From Strongylocentrotus purpuratus (taxonomy: Eukaryota > Echinodermata > Echinoidea > Camarodonta > Strongylocentrotidae), in NCBI RefSeq assembly GCF_000002235.5, contig NW_022145605.1:32735774-32799773 (forward strand): 64,000 nt of DNA, written 5' to 3'. Positions 20,701 through 33,600 of the stretch are shown piece by piece (positions within the stretch are counted from its first letter, which is position 1; each line of letters starts with the position of its first letter). The translations under genes were made by a program, and so were the position numbers. The notes beneath the pieces are model-generated. The model saw nothing but the letters and a program-made list of their open reading frames with translations, searched no databases and was not told the origin of the DNA.

Positions 20701-23700
20701 CTAAGTTCTCAATGAAATAGCGCCACCTTGTGGTAGCATCTAGCCAAAAACAATGTTGTATAATATACATGTATATGCTATGAATTACAGACATGTACAT
20801 GCAAGGGCAATAATTGTCTTAGAGAGTAGAAGTCTTTGAATTCATTTTTGAAAAATGTTGACACACTGCCCGGGTATCCTGTATTTATGTGGGGAAAAAT
20901 TAGCTCCCCCCTCCCCATCCCCCCTCCCACTCTCCAGAAGAATTATTATTTGTCCTTTGTTTATGTTAGTTTGAAAAAGTAAAATAGAAATTGGCAAAAG
21001 TTTTACTTTTAAATTGATCTATTTATAGAAAAGATAGAAAAATATCGGATTTTATCTGCCACATGAATTTTCAGAGAAAAGTTTGACTTTTATGTTGTCA
21101 GGATTATTTTGCTGCTCATAACTATGTACATGTATCTAGTATAAATATTATGAATACAAATATTTCATGGAATTAAAAAAGTGATAACTTGTACAGGGTG
21201 TACCTTTAATGGTACTAAATAACATTTTCACATTGGACATACTTATCCCTGTATGTCTCATACACCATGTAAGAAAAAGGAAAGAACATTCGGAATGGAT
21301 ATTAAGATTTACAATCATATGATACTGATGAAGTTTCTTCACAGGGCAATCTTATTTGGCCCTCCCTATTTCAATTGGCAGTGCCTGTTTAATTTAAAAG
21401 TGCATACATTAATTGTAAAACTTGTTACCTATTAGGGATTGTGGCCCCTAACGTGATAGATTCAGAAAGTTAAACAAACTTTTCATGGGGTCGTTCTAAT
21501 TTTTCCAATTAATACTGTTGCCAGCTTACTCAATGCCAGGGTGAAATGTAAAATGTGCAGAGTGTGTAATTTGCACTATTTGTGACCAAAGCTGGTAAAA
21601 TTGGTGAAATTCCAAGTGCACACCCTGTTCATATTTATTTGGTCATTATAAGAATAGTATTCCATTAATCTTGTGTTAAATGACAGATTTCCTATGAAAT
21701 CAACTATTCTTTTACTTTTCTTTTATTCTCCACTTCTTTCTCATCTTTTGTTCTTCTACTTCTCTTTTTCTTCTTCTTCTTCTCCTCCTCCTTCTTCTTG
21801 TTCTTCTTGTTCTTTGTTCATAGAAACATACATGTAAAGCTTTTTTTAATCCAGTCATAGAAATAGGCCTTTAACGTTTTCTTCTTTCTTTCACCATATT
21901 GTCATATTGTCTTCCCTTTACAGCAAAGTACAATTTGACTAAAAACAACATGTGAGAAAAGTTTACATGTCTCATTGAAATAGTTTGATCATATAAAATG
22001 TTACCCACTTAAAGGGATCCGGTAACTTTGTTTCAGATTCTGAAACAAAATTCTGGATTTAGCTCATGCTGAAATGATAATCATAAACCTTTAGGTCAGT
22101 CAGGAAGCCCATTGCCTGTCTGATTATCAAGATATTTATGATTGAAATTACAAATTTTGCTAAACGGTTTTCATAACACTACAGTCAATTGGGGAAAACG
22201 AGTATGGTAAAACCGGTCACTCAAAGATTTTTTACTTTTTTGAGGCACTTCTTGATCATTTTGAAGCGCGAAACAACATACTTGTGTAAGATAAATAAAA
22301 ATATCCAAAATATTATGAAACATAACTTATAACGGTATAACCATGCTTTTATACAAAACATGACAATGCAGTGCATTTAGAGTATGAGTTTTCTCTTCAA
22401 ACATCGTATGGCAATACCTGTTCATACAAATATTTTGTTGCCTTGTGGACGGGCGGAATGCGAGCTCTAAAAAGAAAACAAGAAATGCAAGCTTTAGAAA
22501 ACATGAAATGCACACACGCACCTTTGTACCGACCCATTTCTGGGTGTGTGCGAAACTCAACTCCGTAAAGCTCATGAATTTTAATTGCCCATTGTTTCAA
22601 CATTAATCAAGGCCAGATGTTTGTAAGCTAAGATAAAGAGGAAGTGCATGTAATGTTCTCGCCAAAAAAAATCTCATCACAACAAAAAGTCACATTCACC
22701 AAATATTCAATTTTTAGGAGATATTGATTATACTGCTTCCAGGAAATAGATTTGCGGTTCTAACTAGATGCAAATCAAATATGGATATTGGATACTGTTG
22801 ATTCATCATAAGATTACTGATATCGCCCATTGGCTGTGAACTTAAAAACTTTAATGGAATATTTGATTTAGAAATTTAATTAATGTTGATGACTCGTTTC
22901 CCAATTAGTTTATTAATTTGCCAAAACTTTGCTTGTGAATATCTAATTATTAACGGTCATGTGACATTAACATTTCAGTGTAGATGAATGAGCTTAGGAC
23001 ATGGTTTTTGCAAATTTTTATGAAAATTAAAGTAAATATAAATTGCAAGAAATGATTGCTGCTCCGTTATCCCTATCAGAACAAGCATTCTCTGTTTTGT
23101 GGTTTGGTTCAATAACTTTTGATTCAGAGCACTATAGAAATATGCCAAATACATGAGTAGAACGGGCTTTCCTCTTGTTATATGACCACATAGCGTTTGA
23201 TACCAGGAATTTTGAATGGGAAAAATATGCCTTGAAATCCTTTAAATCCTCAGATTGGCAACACATTGGGATGTTCAAAATCATTGTTTTTTAATCAAAA
23301 TTTGTCTTTTTTTCTTCAAGTTTTCTACATAATTCCTACCCATGTACCGTGCATATTATCTTTAGAGACATTGCATTTGATCAGAACAATGTACACTGTA
23401 CTAGGGATTTCAACAAAATTGAAAAATTGCTGCCAATTTGAAGAACAATATGTGATCAATTTAGCCCACCCCCCCCCCCAAAAAAAAAAATAATAATAAT
23501 AATAATAATAATCCCTCTCCTGAAAGGGTTAAACCACTGGTATTAGATACATGTACACCTAAATAATCAAGACAATAACACATGCATGCTAATCATATGC
23601 AAAATGTGAAAGGTTTTGATTTTCATAGAAAATATCATTCTAAATTTGGAAATGTCACATTGTTGCCCTAACCACTATTGATATTTTTTCTATAATTTGA

Positions 23701-26700
23701 CATGTAAAAAAAACACCATTGTTTGTCTTGACATTTGACATCTTTTATGACTGAAATAATAATTGTGCAACATGTTTTCCCAGTTTAGAACAGGGCAGGG
23801 AAATAACATGTTAACAATAGTCACTGTTTTATACATTTACCACTAAACCACACAGGACATGAGAGAGATCTTAAATGTTACAAGGCAGTTTCTTAAATCT
23901 TCTTGGATTTCCTTATATGCAGATTTGAGAGTGGTTCGATCAGCACCTGAAACCACAGAATAAAGGAATCAATTTTAGAAATAAAAGACTTTGGTGTCAT
24001 GGTCCGTATACTTTACAGTTTTGCTGTTTAAGGTTTTGATCTTATCAGACAATGAACAATAGATGAAAACAATCCTCTTACCTAATTCTGTCTACCTGAC
24101 CCGTTTCCTTAGACTTAAAGATGAAATCGAGTTCTGGACATATTGTTGCAATTTGAAAGAAGCTATTGAGAAAGGTGGATGATGTATTGCATAAGAATAA
24201 TGGTGTATTTTGTGGCTTTGAAATAAATCATCGAACTGATGAGGAAATTGACATAGTCTTGCCTGAAAAATCACAAAGAGTGAACAGCATTGCACACAAA
24301 AATGGGTACGTGGGACTACAGAGTATAGACATTCAAGTTTGGTCCAAACCTTTAGGCTATTTTATTTCTGTACGTATATTGAATATCTGAAGAACAATCC
24401 TTCTCAGGGGACATTTCTCCTGTGATGTACGCTATTCCATAACAGCATAAAGAAATGGGAAGGCTCGCAATTCCCCCCCCCCCCCCCCTTCTCTATCAAA
24501 ACTCAACTTTCTCTTTAAAGGCGAAGTCCACTCTGGCATGAACCCATTTAATATCGAAACTGTTTGGATCCTACATTAAGCTTTAAATATGGCAATGCAA
24601 AAATTCAGTAGTCTATTGGTTAACTTTGCCTAAATAAAAGTTAAAACATGTTAATGTAGGGTAGTTTAATTTGAGGTGAACAAATGTCGGGCACAGAAAT
24701 CCTATTTAAAGATTTCATGAGTGTATTTTTTTAAATATCAATAGATATTATGTTACAAAAAGAATCGTTCGATTCAAGGTGAACAAATGTCGGGCACAGA
24801 AACCCTATTTTAAGATGTCATGAGTTGATTGCTTTTCTCATATCGATAAATATTATGTTACAAAAAAGAATTGTTTGCAGAGAGCTTGTTTTTTATAAGG
24901 ACTTGGACTTTGAAATATATATTTTTTCTCTTTACATGTCATGTACATGTATGTTGATTAGATGAACATTGTTTATTTTACTTCTTCATATATCTACCCT
25001 CACTGATATTTGATAGTCATATGTTGCCAAATAACTTCTACCAAACGAAAGGGTAGGGTTTTGGGTTTAGATCAGGTATACTGATACAAGATAAATTGTG
25101 AACTTTCTTTTTTATAGAAAGAATATCATAATATCAATTTATGTGAGAAATACTGCTCTTGAAATGCTGTAATGGTTACAAATGTGACTAGAAAAGGTCT
25201 AAACATTTGGATCAAATTTTAAGACATGCCTTTGTAGTCCCATATACATGTACCCTTGTCTGTTTGCAGTGTTTTCACTGTACAGTATGTAATTTTCAGT
25301 AAGATCTAGTTAGTTGGGGGTCATTATTCATTCCAAAACTTCACATTACACATTTATTCTTGGAGAACACTCCTATCTCTAGCATGTACCTTTCCCAGTA
25401 ATTTGTAAAGTCATTTTGTTTGACATTGAAAGCATAAGAACCAGTATTCAAATTCAGGCCTTTAAAAAATATACATGTTTAGGGTGGAAATACAAAATAT
25501 GTAGAAGGGAGTGTGTCGTCAGGGAAAGAACAGCAAAATCTCCTCAGTCCATCAGTTAGGAGAATTTTCTGGAAAAGAATCATAAAATTGGCAATTAAAT
25601 AGTTAGTCAACCTTTTTTTATACCACGTGGATCTGCAAATATATTGAGATCTTATGAAAGCACCCCCCCCCCCCTTTCCCTTCAGCCCATCAACCAAGTC
25701 TTTCTGATAACGTTATAATTATCTGATAGCATAAGAAGATAACCTGGATTAAGTTTGTGTCGAGTTCTGTCAATAAAACAAATTCCAGTGCTAACATCAC
25801 TCCTATGTCCAAAGTACACTATTAATCTTTCTTTCAGTCCAAAGATTTATTTTTCTGTGAGACCCCCTTTCACATTAATCTTGTATTGGAGCCAATCCTG
25901 CCCTGCACCGCAAAATTACTAATTATTTCTTGACATTACAGAAAACATGATCGCATATATTTTCAATTTTTTTTCTAAAGTACATTGTAGTTGCTATCCT
26001 GTTATAACTATTGTAATTATTTTTGTGTGTGGTATGCACGACTTAGATTATGGGTGGTTCAATTGTGTGATATGGTTTTAATAATATTTTAATCTTTGAA
26101 AATACTAAACTTATAGGCCTGCAGTACAAGTTCATGTCCAGAAATTTCTTATATGATGGGATTGTAATTTTTCAACAAGACAGAAATACTTTGAAAATTG
26201 AATCACTGCAGTCTTTGCATGTATACAGTAATTCACACAGATTAAAGAAAAAGGGAAATTCTTTCAAGTAAAAATGTAAGGAGTTAGAGATCCTCCTGTA
26301 TTTTTAGGGCAGAATTAATTCCAAGTTCTTGCATGGATTTAAAAAAAAAAATTTAGAGGAAGAGGAGGGATTTCCATGTTATTTAATTGTTATATATTTC
26401 CTTTACTATGCAGTGGGATCAATTTCAGGACAATTGTCTTTACATTTTCATCAGTGCGCATGCACTACATATGCTCAACATGAGAGGGAAAAATCACTGT
26501 ACATCAGTGACATTTAGAGCTTTGTCGTAATTGTGGAGATGTCCTTCTTCTATTTCATTTCAAAACAAAATTATCACTAAGAAGGCAGGCTAAAATACAA
26601 ATGGATAAAATGAGAAACTAGGAATGAATTAAATTGACCTAACCAAACTGAATAAAAGCATAAAATCAGATGAGTATGAAACTGTTAAAAACCATTCCTT

Positions 26701-27639
26701 GGACTGATCAGTGACCGCAACCGAATCACACCATATGGATGAGCACGTTTCTGAACAGGGTGCGGACTCTGCGGAGCAAAGGTGTTATTTGCTCATTTTA
26801 TCATGTCATTTTATAGTCTGTTTGCTCTGGCTTGTGAGTCCTCGCTCTGACAGCCCTCCTTTCAAACTTTGAAGGTTTGGCTACCACAGATAAATGCGGA
26901 TAAAGGTTAAGCGCAATTGTATGTTAGCTCAGAAAGGTGAAGGCTCGCATGTGCGAATCTAAGCGTTAACACTTTATAGTTTATACCCATTGTGACAAGA
27001 CATTTTTATATCCAGTGCACAATAGTTTTATCCAAATCTTATTTTTAATTTGTTTGCGATGTACATTAGGAGATGATGTAAATCATTCATTCATAGTTTC
27101 TGCAGTCAATTCCCTGTCTAAAACAAGTTCCTAACTTCAACCCTGGACCAATCACTATAGATATCTATAACCCAAAACCCAACGGTAACCCTAAGGCCCT
27201 AACCCTTTTTCTTCGACAAAATAAATCCCAGAACAAAATCTGATCCAGTGGATAAGTCTCAGGACTGTGAACCACAGGGTTCAAATCCCTGCCACAACAC
27301 CAATGTCCTTTGGCAAGACGTTAATCTACATTTATCACACTCCATCTAGGTGAGGTATATGGGTACCTGATAAGATTATTCCTTGAAATGCACTGTGCGC
27401 AGATAACGGCTGCAGGATCTGTATAGCTAGGGTAATAGTTACCAAAGCTCTTTGGAAGCATATATAGGGACGTTATATGATTATTATACACTAGCAGGAC
27501 CCGCGGAAATCCGCGGGATTCTAGAGGGGGCGGGGGGTGTAAATAGATATATAGAGACTGTCTAAATTAAAACCACCAAGAACTTTATTTGCCATTCAGG
27601 CCATTAAAAAATATAAATGCTTCCTTTTGGGGGCCGCCT

Positions 27640-27680
<41 letters not shown>

Positions 27681-30600
27681 TTTTTTTTGAAAGAAAAAAA
27701 ACATGAAAAGCACTGCCAAAATGTATTTCTGATTTTTTTTTTTTGAAAGAAAAAAAAACAGCGTCCCCGCCTGCTTCTTTTTTGGGGGCCGCCTCCTATT
27801 TTTTTTTTTTTTTAATTTTTTAAAAAAAATTTTTTTGAAAGAAAAAAAACATGAAAAGCACTGCTAAAATGTATTTCTGATTTTTTTTTTTTTTGAAAGA
27901 AAAAAAAACAGCGTCCCCTCCTGCTTCCTTTTTGGGGGCCGCCTCCTATTTTTTTTTAATTTTTTTTTTTTTTAAATTTTTTTTTTGAAAGAAAAAAAAC
28001 ATGAAAAGTACTGCTAAAATGAATTTCTGATTTTAAAAGAGAAAAAAAAAATTGTCGGCCGCCATCTTGAAAAATAGCCCGAATGTCAGGGAAAATGTAC
28101 GGAGTTGCCATTTTGAAAAAAAAAAAAAAAAAAAAAGGGCCTCCTTCCCATTTTTTGAAAAAACAGGACGCTGAACATGTTTTTTTTTTAATTTGGCGTT
28201 ATATAAAAAAAAAAAAAACGATCCAACTGTACCGGTAGTTATTCTTTAAGCCACTGGAACTGCGTAGAGTTTCGTAGTGTGGCGTACCGACTACGCAGCA
28301 ATTAGGCTGCGTATTAATGGGAAAATAGTCCCTGCGTAGGTTATGCGTAGGCTGGCGTACAGGTTTGCTTATGGTTGCTTACTGTGTGGAAAGCTTTTAC
28401 TGCTTTGTCGATCTGGCGTAGGGTAGCGTACTGTTGCGTAAAAAGGCGTATTTTCTGCGTCAAGTTTCTACGCCGAAAGTACGCGAAAATATTAAACATG
28501 TTGAATTGTTTTCGTTCATCTTGCGTACCCCTTTCTGTCCCTCAGCATATAGTAACGTAGGCCAGCGTAGTTGGTACGCAACACTACGCAACTCTACGTA
28601 TTGACCCCACGCTAATTAGTGACCCGCAAGTGTCACAAATAAAGTATGAAAAATATGCTCATCTGACCCTAATTAAACGCCTAAACCCCCCAAGCTTTCA
28701 GGGGGTTTATGGCCCCTTGAAACCCGTGGACCCCACGCCTATATTATATATACACTCAACTCAGGACCCGCGGAAATCCACGGGATTCTAGAGGGGGGCG
28801 CAGGCAAAAAATTAAGTTTTTCATTTCGGGGGCTCCATTTCAAATTTTTGGGAAATTTTCGGGAGCTACTTTTTCAACTTTCGGGGGCTCTTTTTTCTGT
28901 GGCTACTTTTTCATTAATTCATAAAAGGATAGGCCTACACTTTGTTTAGTAGGCTAAGGTTTCAGGCTTCCTACTTCATAATTGCCTATTTAAAAAACCA
29001 ACAGCATAACAATTTCAAAGTGTCAAATCTCTTCGACTCAAGCTCAGGCCTACACTTTGTTGAGATTTGTTTAGTAGGCTATTAGGTTTCAGGCTTCCTA
29101 CTTCATAATTGCCTATTTAAAAAAAAAAAACATTTTTCTAGTTCAATAACTAAGTTTTCATGCATTGATTTGATGCAAGAACTGTAACATAATAGACCCT
29201 AGATTGTGATTATTTCTGACCATGAATTTCGATAATCATTTTTCAAAGTAAAATTTTCACAGGAAAATCAAACAGTCTTTTAAAAACGTAGACATTAGAG
29301 TCTAGTAATACTTTTACTAATTCTAAGCTCAGGTTTCGTAAATCTATTCACGAAACTATATTGAAATCGCGGCAATAATGATGCAAACCAACAGATAACA
29401 ATTTCAAAGTGTCAAATCTCTTCGACTCGAATTCAACTCACACACTTTCAACTGCAACTCAGCTCATCTCACACACACTACACAGTGGCAATGCACTGTC
29501 AGTTACGGTGATTTTGTCTGATTTTCTTTACTTTGAAGAAATGATTATCAAAATTACGTAAACATGGCGAGAACATCACAAAATAGGCTTTAATTTCATA
29601 CCTCTATTTATGGAAACTTTATAATATTGCAGCAATCGTGAATTCGTGATGGAAATTGATTGCAGTTTCGCGATGTTTAGTGGTTCATGGTCTAGATTCA
29701 GCTTCTACCGAAACAAAATCGACCGCCAAAAACTCGAGCCCTACGCTACGTCTCGATCTCGCAACTGCGAAAATGTACGTGTTTTGGCGTACTTGCGTGC
29801 AACATGGTAAGCCAGGTAAGGTATGGAATATGGTTCGAGTTTTTTTACGACCGATTTTTGTGTATACAATTTTATACGGATAGTCATCGGTCGTGTGTCT
29901 ACGGATGTAATGTTGAATATCCATGAGGTATCTCTGTCGTCACGCATATCCTGCATTATGCATGTCGCGTCTGTTTTCGCCCTGGACGTCGACACGCAGG
30001 AGGACCTCGGGCGGAGTATAGCCAATTCCACAGAGTAGACTCTCCCGCGGACGATGGCACCGGGCACGGGTACCCCGAGGGCAGGGTTCAGGAGGAGATA
30101 GCCGCACCAACTTGGGTCGGCGATCTCATTAAAAAACAATAGAATACAAAGGCTCGCCGAGACGTCGCGCCCCCCGCGGAGCCTTAGCGTATTATTATTA
30201 TTATAGATGTTATGCGCTATACAAGAACGGATTATTATTGTTATTATCTTTTCATTATACACCAAAGAATAATGACGGGGAATAAACTTCAATTAAATTA
30301 ATACAAAGTTGAGGAGTGGTTTATAGGATTGTTAATAGAACATATTTTTTATTATTGGAACATTGTCTGTAAAGAATTATCAGATTAACATCATATAGGG
30401 CTTCTTTTATTGAATGGATAGATGATTTGAAAGCGAATTTGAGAACACTTGGGGGGTAAATATTGTTTTTGGAATCCTCCCAAAGTTTAAATGTTTGTTT
30501 ATAGATGTAATTGTCTCACCCTTTACGCCTTGGGTTCAAAAATCAAATCTTTGATCATAAGACCACTTGAATTGTGATAATCTCTCGTGTCAAGTGTTAT

Positions 30601-33600
30601 TGACGTTATAGAACTAGGGCACGGCAACACCAGTCAATGAATCCTTTGTTTAATTTCTGTGATTGTGTTTAAATGAATATGATAATACTGTAAATGTATT
30701 GTATTCTACACTCTGCATAATAGTGCAGAGATACCTGCCATAACGATAAAGCACAGGCTTTTAAAACGGTAATGACATGTCACCAAAGCTATTCCACAAA
30801 TTGTAGTGATATTGATTATTTTCATGGTGTGAAACTTTTGCTAGTGGGACGTCTCGTAAAATTTGTTTAAAGGATCTTGCAAGCCATAGCTCATAGTTTT
30901 TACAATGTCTTGAATCTCTCATCAATGTATGACATTAAACTTGTGATTGTTATTTTACATATCACATATATATTTTAGAAAATGCTAGGTATATATTCAG
31001 AGTTTATTATCTGTAATTCACATTGAGAAAAAAAACTTTACATACTTGTACATGTATGAAGCTGTAATAAAGAAAGAATGTGATGATATTTGTTCAATGT
31101 ATTCAATATGCGATACATGAATGTAACTTCTATGGCACATGTACATGTAGGAACATAGTCCATATTGTGTCCCTCTTTAAATATTTGTTTTCTACAATCA
31201 TCTCTCTCTCCCCCCCCCCCCCCCTTACACGCATCCCATAAAGAGCGTGATGTCTCCACCAATCCCCCAAAATACGCCCATAACAAAATAAAAGCGCTGC
31301 CTCCATCGTAGCGTTAAGGGTGTGTTATTTTCTCAGTGGGTAGGGCGTGCAACATGAAAACAGTCCAGACAGTGGACTAGTAGGTGCAAAGCTCTAAATG
31401 CATTTTGACAGAGGCCTTGTTCTTGTCAGGTACCCGGTAACAAGTCTAGAGCCATCTTGAGTTCAAACATAGACAGTGCTTAGAGAGTTTCCAGAGCTTC
31501 AGGTCTGACATTAGGGCTGCGACGAGTAGTCGAATGCTCGAGTAGTCGAATGCTTGAGTACCCGCACTGTTGACAACTACTCGAGTACGATAATAAATTT
31601 ATTAAAAAATTAAACAAAATTTTAAAAACATGGCGTCCGAATCTTCCAGTATTCGCTTGTAAGCCCTGGAGTGTACTTGGGTACCTCATTACACGTTTGA
31701 GCATAGCCTTATCTGACATGACAGATAAAATGCATGGAGCACAGCTTTACATGTTCATGTGGCTTTGTGTTTGACATTTGAAGTTCTCATTGCTACCAAT
31801 AAGAGTTCAGCAAATTATTTGTATCCAGATCATCTCAGTATCTGTGCTATCTTTTTAATACCAAAGTCCCAATGGCATCAGACTAGCAATTGACAAGATA
31901 TAAGTTTACATTGCTCAAAATAAAATTATAGTTGAATGCTGCAAGTATTGGCTTGCATGGTGATGTAGATATACAGCAGGCTAATTATAGTTGTCCCTAA
32001 AAAAAAAAAAATTGTAAAAGTGGCCAAGAATTGAGATTTTTAGTTTGTGAGGAATCAGGTTAGTTGTGTGATTGGGTAATGAATGGATCATTTATTTTGA
32101 CTACATTTTGTATAGACTATGAGTTATTTTCGGTCTTGGCTGTACAAAATATTGACATTTTGCACTGTTCGTGTTGTCGATTGCTCTTCTTTGCAGAGAT
32201 TTTTTATCTGACTGCATTCATTGTGTTTATAAAACATGGTATGCATATATTAAGACAGTATTAAGAGACCATTGTCTATTATGATCAACAATGGCATGAA
32301 AACAAACACGGGTACCTGTAATTGATGAAGAGTGGAGATCAAATATACAAAAGAACTTTCAGCTGTTTATAGTGCATCCAGTTTCCTTTTTACCTACAAG
32401 TAGGAGTTGGCTCTCATAACCCCTTGTTTTTACTGGTATTTCTTTGCTGTCCCTGCATTACTCAAACTGCAACATGATACCTTGTTATATTTTATTATAG
32501 CTGTATAATTTCTAAAGGTATCTGTTTTCACAACAAACCAGTTTTGAATAAAGGTCATTCAGAAATCGTTGCTGTAGTGCCATTTCAATTTACTTTTAGT
32601 CTCTTGTCCATAGGCAATTGAAATTTTATTCATAAAGTATCATAAACCATAATGTACATGTTTGATTCTGTGAGAATTTTTTTTGGTTTTTTTTGCCAGA
32701 ACTCGCCTTTATCTTTAAATATTGCTCCCAAAGCGTTTGTAGGTGTTGACAAGGATATCAAATACACAGAACCATCTGCGTATTTTTTCGAAAATGTAGG
32801 TGAAAAACTAGGAATCAAATTTACAGAATCTTACTAGGTATGGATTTAAGCACACACAGGTATGCTACTTGTAAAGATGGGCATTAATTAAGTTCAATGT
32901 TCAAGAGGGGTGACTGCCATTTATTGCTGTCAATTATCTTTTATATCAGTTTTGTTTGCCCCTGCATTGTCTGCATGCAAACACCATAATGTTGATGAAT
33001 TATGACTTTGTTATGGTTTTTATTTGTTGATGAATGGGGTACAGACTACAGTGTATCCTTTTTAACAAGGACCCAGTTTTGAATAACGTCATTCTAGTAA
33101 TGTGTCCTCAAGGCCCAAGCACTTCTGGAGTTGAAAAAGTGTAGATGTAAACAGTTTGGGTGAGAAAGTTTTCCAGGAACTGGGTGCATGGTTAGACAGC
33201 TGTATACCCACCAACTCCGATGAATACAAAAAAAGGGCAGGAGGCCATTTTGGCTTTTCGCCAATGTTATGAAAGGAAGAAGCAGGAAAACTTCACTTAT
33301 TTCTCAAGTGAATTCACTTTGTGAGATGATGGGAATAAAAGAAACGTTTGGGATCTGATACCAGAAGGCTGAGAGGGCATAATAGCATCAAGACCCGGAG
33401 ATCAATCTCCGAGTGGAGGAAAAAGGTTTTTGACATGATTCCAACATCATGATAAAGACAAGAATCTTTGAAAATGGGTCAAGTAGTTTGCACATTGAGT
33501 CCCTCGTGTGAGAAGGTGTAGCTAGCTAGGCCTCCAACTAGTCTGCAAGCACAGACCCTAATTTGACACTTTATCAACAAATCATTGTGCCTTGAGAGAA

